From an uncultured Peptococcaceae bacterium (lineage in GTDB: Bacteria; Bacillota; Desulfitobacteriia; Desulfitobacteriales; Syntrophobotulaceae): 7,754 bases of DNA. The notes below the pieces were generated by a model. That model was given only the letters and a program-made list of their open reading frames with translations. It had not been told where the DNA came from and did no database searches. The stretch lies in assembly GCA_937892995.1 (NCBI GenBank), contig CALBJS010000288.1, positions 1 to 7,754 on the forward strand, in the 5' to 3' direction. Of this stretch, positions 6,490-7,754 are shown piece after piece (position 1 is the stretch's first letter; each line of letters starts with the position of its first letter). The position numbers and the translations under genes are program-made.

Positions 6490-6518
6490 GTGGTAGTCGG
6501 GTACTTATACCCTCCCAC
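6490..6518 (-). promoter_or_regulatory. Candidate L1-binding translational operator upstream of rplA
   Basis: In the 68-base rplK-rplA gap the RNA reads GUGGGAGGGUA, loop UAAG, UACCCGACUACCAC. GUGG/CCAC (6518-6515 with 6493-6490) and GGGUA/UACCC (6512-6508 with 6503-6499) are separated by an asymmetric internal loop, GA on one side and GACUA on the other. The GGUGGGAGG and UACCACC strands of the 23S rRNA L1-binding region (E. coli helix 76/77, recalled) look alike, which is how known L1 operators work. The hairpin ends exactly where the rplA ribosome binding site AAGGAGG begins, so bound L1 could block initiation. Confidence 0.7.
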
Positions 6519-6541
6519 ATAATACGGATTAGAATCTCTAT

Positions 6542-6964
6542 CTACATAACATCGATTCCCATACTGCGTGCAGTTCCTTCTACCATACGCATTGCAGCCT
6601 CAACACTGGCCGCATTCAAATCTTTCATCTTTATTTCTGCTATTTCCTTGACTTGATCTTTGGTCACCTTAGCAACCTTTTGTTTATTTGGAACACCGGA
6701 TCCTAATTGAATATTAGCAGCTTTTTTCAACAATACCGAAGCCGGCGGAGTCTTAAGCACAAATGTGAAGGAACGGTCTTCATAAATCGTGATTTCGACA
6801 GGAATGATCAGTCCAGCTTGATCCTTAGTTTTCTCATTATATTCTTTACAGAACCCCATGATATTAACACCATGCTGACCAAGTGCAGGTCCAACCGGAG
6901 GAGCCGGGTTTGCCTTGCCGGCATTAATCGCTAATTTAACCAGCCCAATTACTTTTTTCGCCAT
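6542..6964 (-). CDS. rplK: 50S ribosomal protein L11 (uL11)
   Basis: L11 binds the GTPase-associated centre of 23S rRNA together with L10 and contacts elongation factors; in many bacteria it is also needed for RelA activation and is part of the thiostrepton site. The 140-residue protein is full length. The N-terminal domain (1-70) has PAPPVGPALGQHGVNIMGF (20-38), with the thiostrepton-site prolines Pro22 and Pro23 present. The C-terminal rRNA-binding domain (about 72-140) has FVLKTPPASVLLKKAA (68-83) and ends MRMVEGTARSMGIDVM. The ATG has an excellent ribosome binding site, AGGAGGTG, about five bases upstream. It lies 30 bases after nusG and 68 bases before rplA, in the same transcript. Confidence 0.98.
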   Translation of the reverse strand: MAKKVIGLVKLAINAGKANPAPPVGPALGQHGVNIMGFCKEYNEKTKDQAGLIIPVEITIYEDRSFTFVLKTPPASVLLKKAANIQLGSGVPNKQKVAKVTKDQVKEIAEIKMKDLNAASVEAAMRMVEGTARSMGIDVM

Positions 6965-6994
6965 AATTACACCTCCTATCCTTCAGTTATTTAT

Positions 6995-7522
6995 TTAGTC
7001 AAGTTTTTCAACTTGCCCAAATTCCAGCTCGACCGGAGTCTCTCTTCCAAACATAGAGACCGAAACCCTGACTTTTTGTTTTTCCTCCAGGATTTCCATC
7101 ACGACTCCTATGAAATCCTTAAAAGGACCCGAAATTACCTTAATAGACTGCCCTACATTCACATCAATCTTAGCACGTACTTTTTCCAAACCCATCTGGC
7201 GAAGAATCGCAGCAACTTCATGTTCCATAAGGGGAATAGGTTTACTGCCACTTCCGACAAAGCCTGTAACACCCGGGGTATTACGAACTACATACCAAGA
7301 ATCATCAGTCATATTCATTTCAACCAAAACATAACCCGGAAACACCTTGCGTTTGGAGACCTTTTTCTTACCATTCTTAATCTCGATCTCATCTTCCATA
7401 GGCACCAGGACACGAAATATCTTATCCTCCATGTTCATGGATTCGACACGCTTCTCCAGATTTGTTTTCACCTTGTTCTCATAACCGGAATAAGTGTGAA
7501 TAACATACCAGTTTTTAGCCAT
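6995..7522 (-). CDS. nusG: Transcription termination/antitermination factor NusG
   Basis: NusG binds the RNA polymerase clamp through its N-terminal domain and Rho, ribosomal protein S10 or other partners through its C-terminal KOW domain; in Bacillota it also promotes sequence-specific pausing. The protein is 175 residues. The NGN domain (about 1-110) shows WYVIHTYSGYENKV (5-18), KVFPGYVLVEMNM (59-71) and NTPGVTGFVG (81-90). The KOW domain follows, with VGQSIKVISGPFKDFIGVV (123-141). No insertion is seen between the domains, so it is an ordinary NusG rather than a RfaH/LoaP-type specialised paralogue, and its position after secE supports this. The start ATG has GAGGAGG ten bases upstream. 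It lies 35 bases downstream of the secE stop. Confidence 0.98.
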   Translation of the reverse strand: MAKNWYVIHTYSGYENKVKTNLEKRVESMNMEDKIFRVLVPMEDEIEIKNGKKKVSKRKVFPGYVLVEMNMTDDSWYVVRNTPGVTGFVGSGSKPIPLMEHEVAAILRQMGLEKVRAKIDVNVGQSIKVISGPFKDFIGVVMEILEEKQKVRVSVSMFGRETPVELEFGQVEKLD

Positions 7523-7557
7523 TAAACGAAGGCCTCCTCAAAAGATTCACCCCTGCG

Positions 7558-7754
7558 TCAGCTACCAATTAAGGCGTTCATAACAAAGGTCAGGCTACTA
7601 TCTACAATCCAGATAAGCAAAGCTATAATCCCTACAGAAACAAACACCACCCCGGTATAAACCAGTAGTTGCTGACGGGTCGGCCAATGAACCTTTTTTA
7701 ATTCATTCCAGACCTCACGGAAATGATTAAATCTTTTCCCAAAGCCCTTAAACT
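7558..7754 (-). CDS. secE: Preprotein translocase subunit SecE (3' part, cut by window edge)
   Basis: SecE is the small membrane subunit that clamps SecY in the protein-export channel. The final 64 residues are visible. They contain the amphipathic helix and conserved hinge FREVWNELKKVHWPTRQQLL (11-30 of the visible part), whose ELKKVxWPT core is diagnostic. One hydrophobic membrane segment follows (VYTGVVFVSVGIIALLIWIV), then the DSSLTFVMNALIGS tail ending in TGA. This is the short single-membrane-span form typical of Gram-positive bacteria, as far as the missing start allows one to say. It is the first visible gene of the transcript, and the transcript's promoter lies outside the window. 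Confidence 0.95.
   Translation of the reverse strand, partial: FKGFGKRFNHFREVWNELKKVHWPTRQQLLVYTGVVFVSVGIIALLIWIVDSSLTFVMNALIGS

Noticed and set aside
7013..7525. 170-codon open frame on the plus strand opposite nusG
   Set aside because: Low-complexity antisense shadow of a clearly real nusG, without a recognisable domain or ribosome binding site.

Overview
The window carries part of the core transcription/translation cluster of a low-to-mid GC Gram-positive bacterium, with every gene on the minus strand. Read in the direction of transcription (high to low coordinates) the order is secE (3' part), nusG, rplK, rplA, rplJ, rplL, rpoB, rpoC (5' part). Gene order, strong AGGAGG-type ribosome binding sites, an RpoB without the large beta insertions of proteobacteria, and a long acidic RpoB tail suggest Bacillota of the Clostridia / Desulfitobacterium-Desulfosporosinus type. 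That placement is inferred from the look of the proteins, not from a search.

Upstream unit (7754 to about 4466): secE, nusG, rplK and rplA lie 30-68 bases apart and look co-transcribed; their promoter must lie outside the window. Two RNA control sites are visible. A short hairpin resembling the L1-binding region of 23S rRNA touches the rplA ribosome binding site. A clear L10 leader with an attenuator-like terminator precedes rplJ. A 139-base rplJ-rplL spacer holds nested inverted repeats, including a perfect 22-base palindrome, that standard annotation would not explain. A strong intrinsic terminator closes the unit after rplL.

Downstream unit (about 4380 to 1): after the terminator comes an AT-rich stretch with a good sigma-A-type promoter (TTGACA, 17-base spacer, extended -10). 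Next is a leader of about 260 bases with several possible hairpins and a second promoter candidate, then rpoB and rpoC. RNA polymerase beta and beta' therefore appear to be transcribed separately from the L10/L12 stalk proteins.

Function: SecE anchors the protein-export channel; NusG couples RNA polymerase to pausing, termination and the ribosome; L11, L1, L10 and L12 form the mobile stalks of the large ribosomal subunit; RpoB and RpoC form the polymerase active centre. I found no defence system, mobile element with a transposase, CRISPR array or novel enzyme. The points worth a second look are the RNA control elements and the structured rplJ-rplL spacer.
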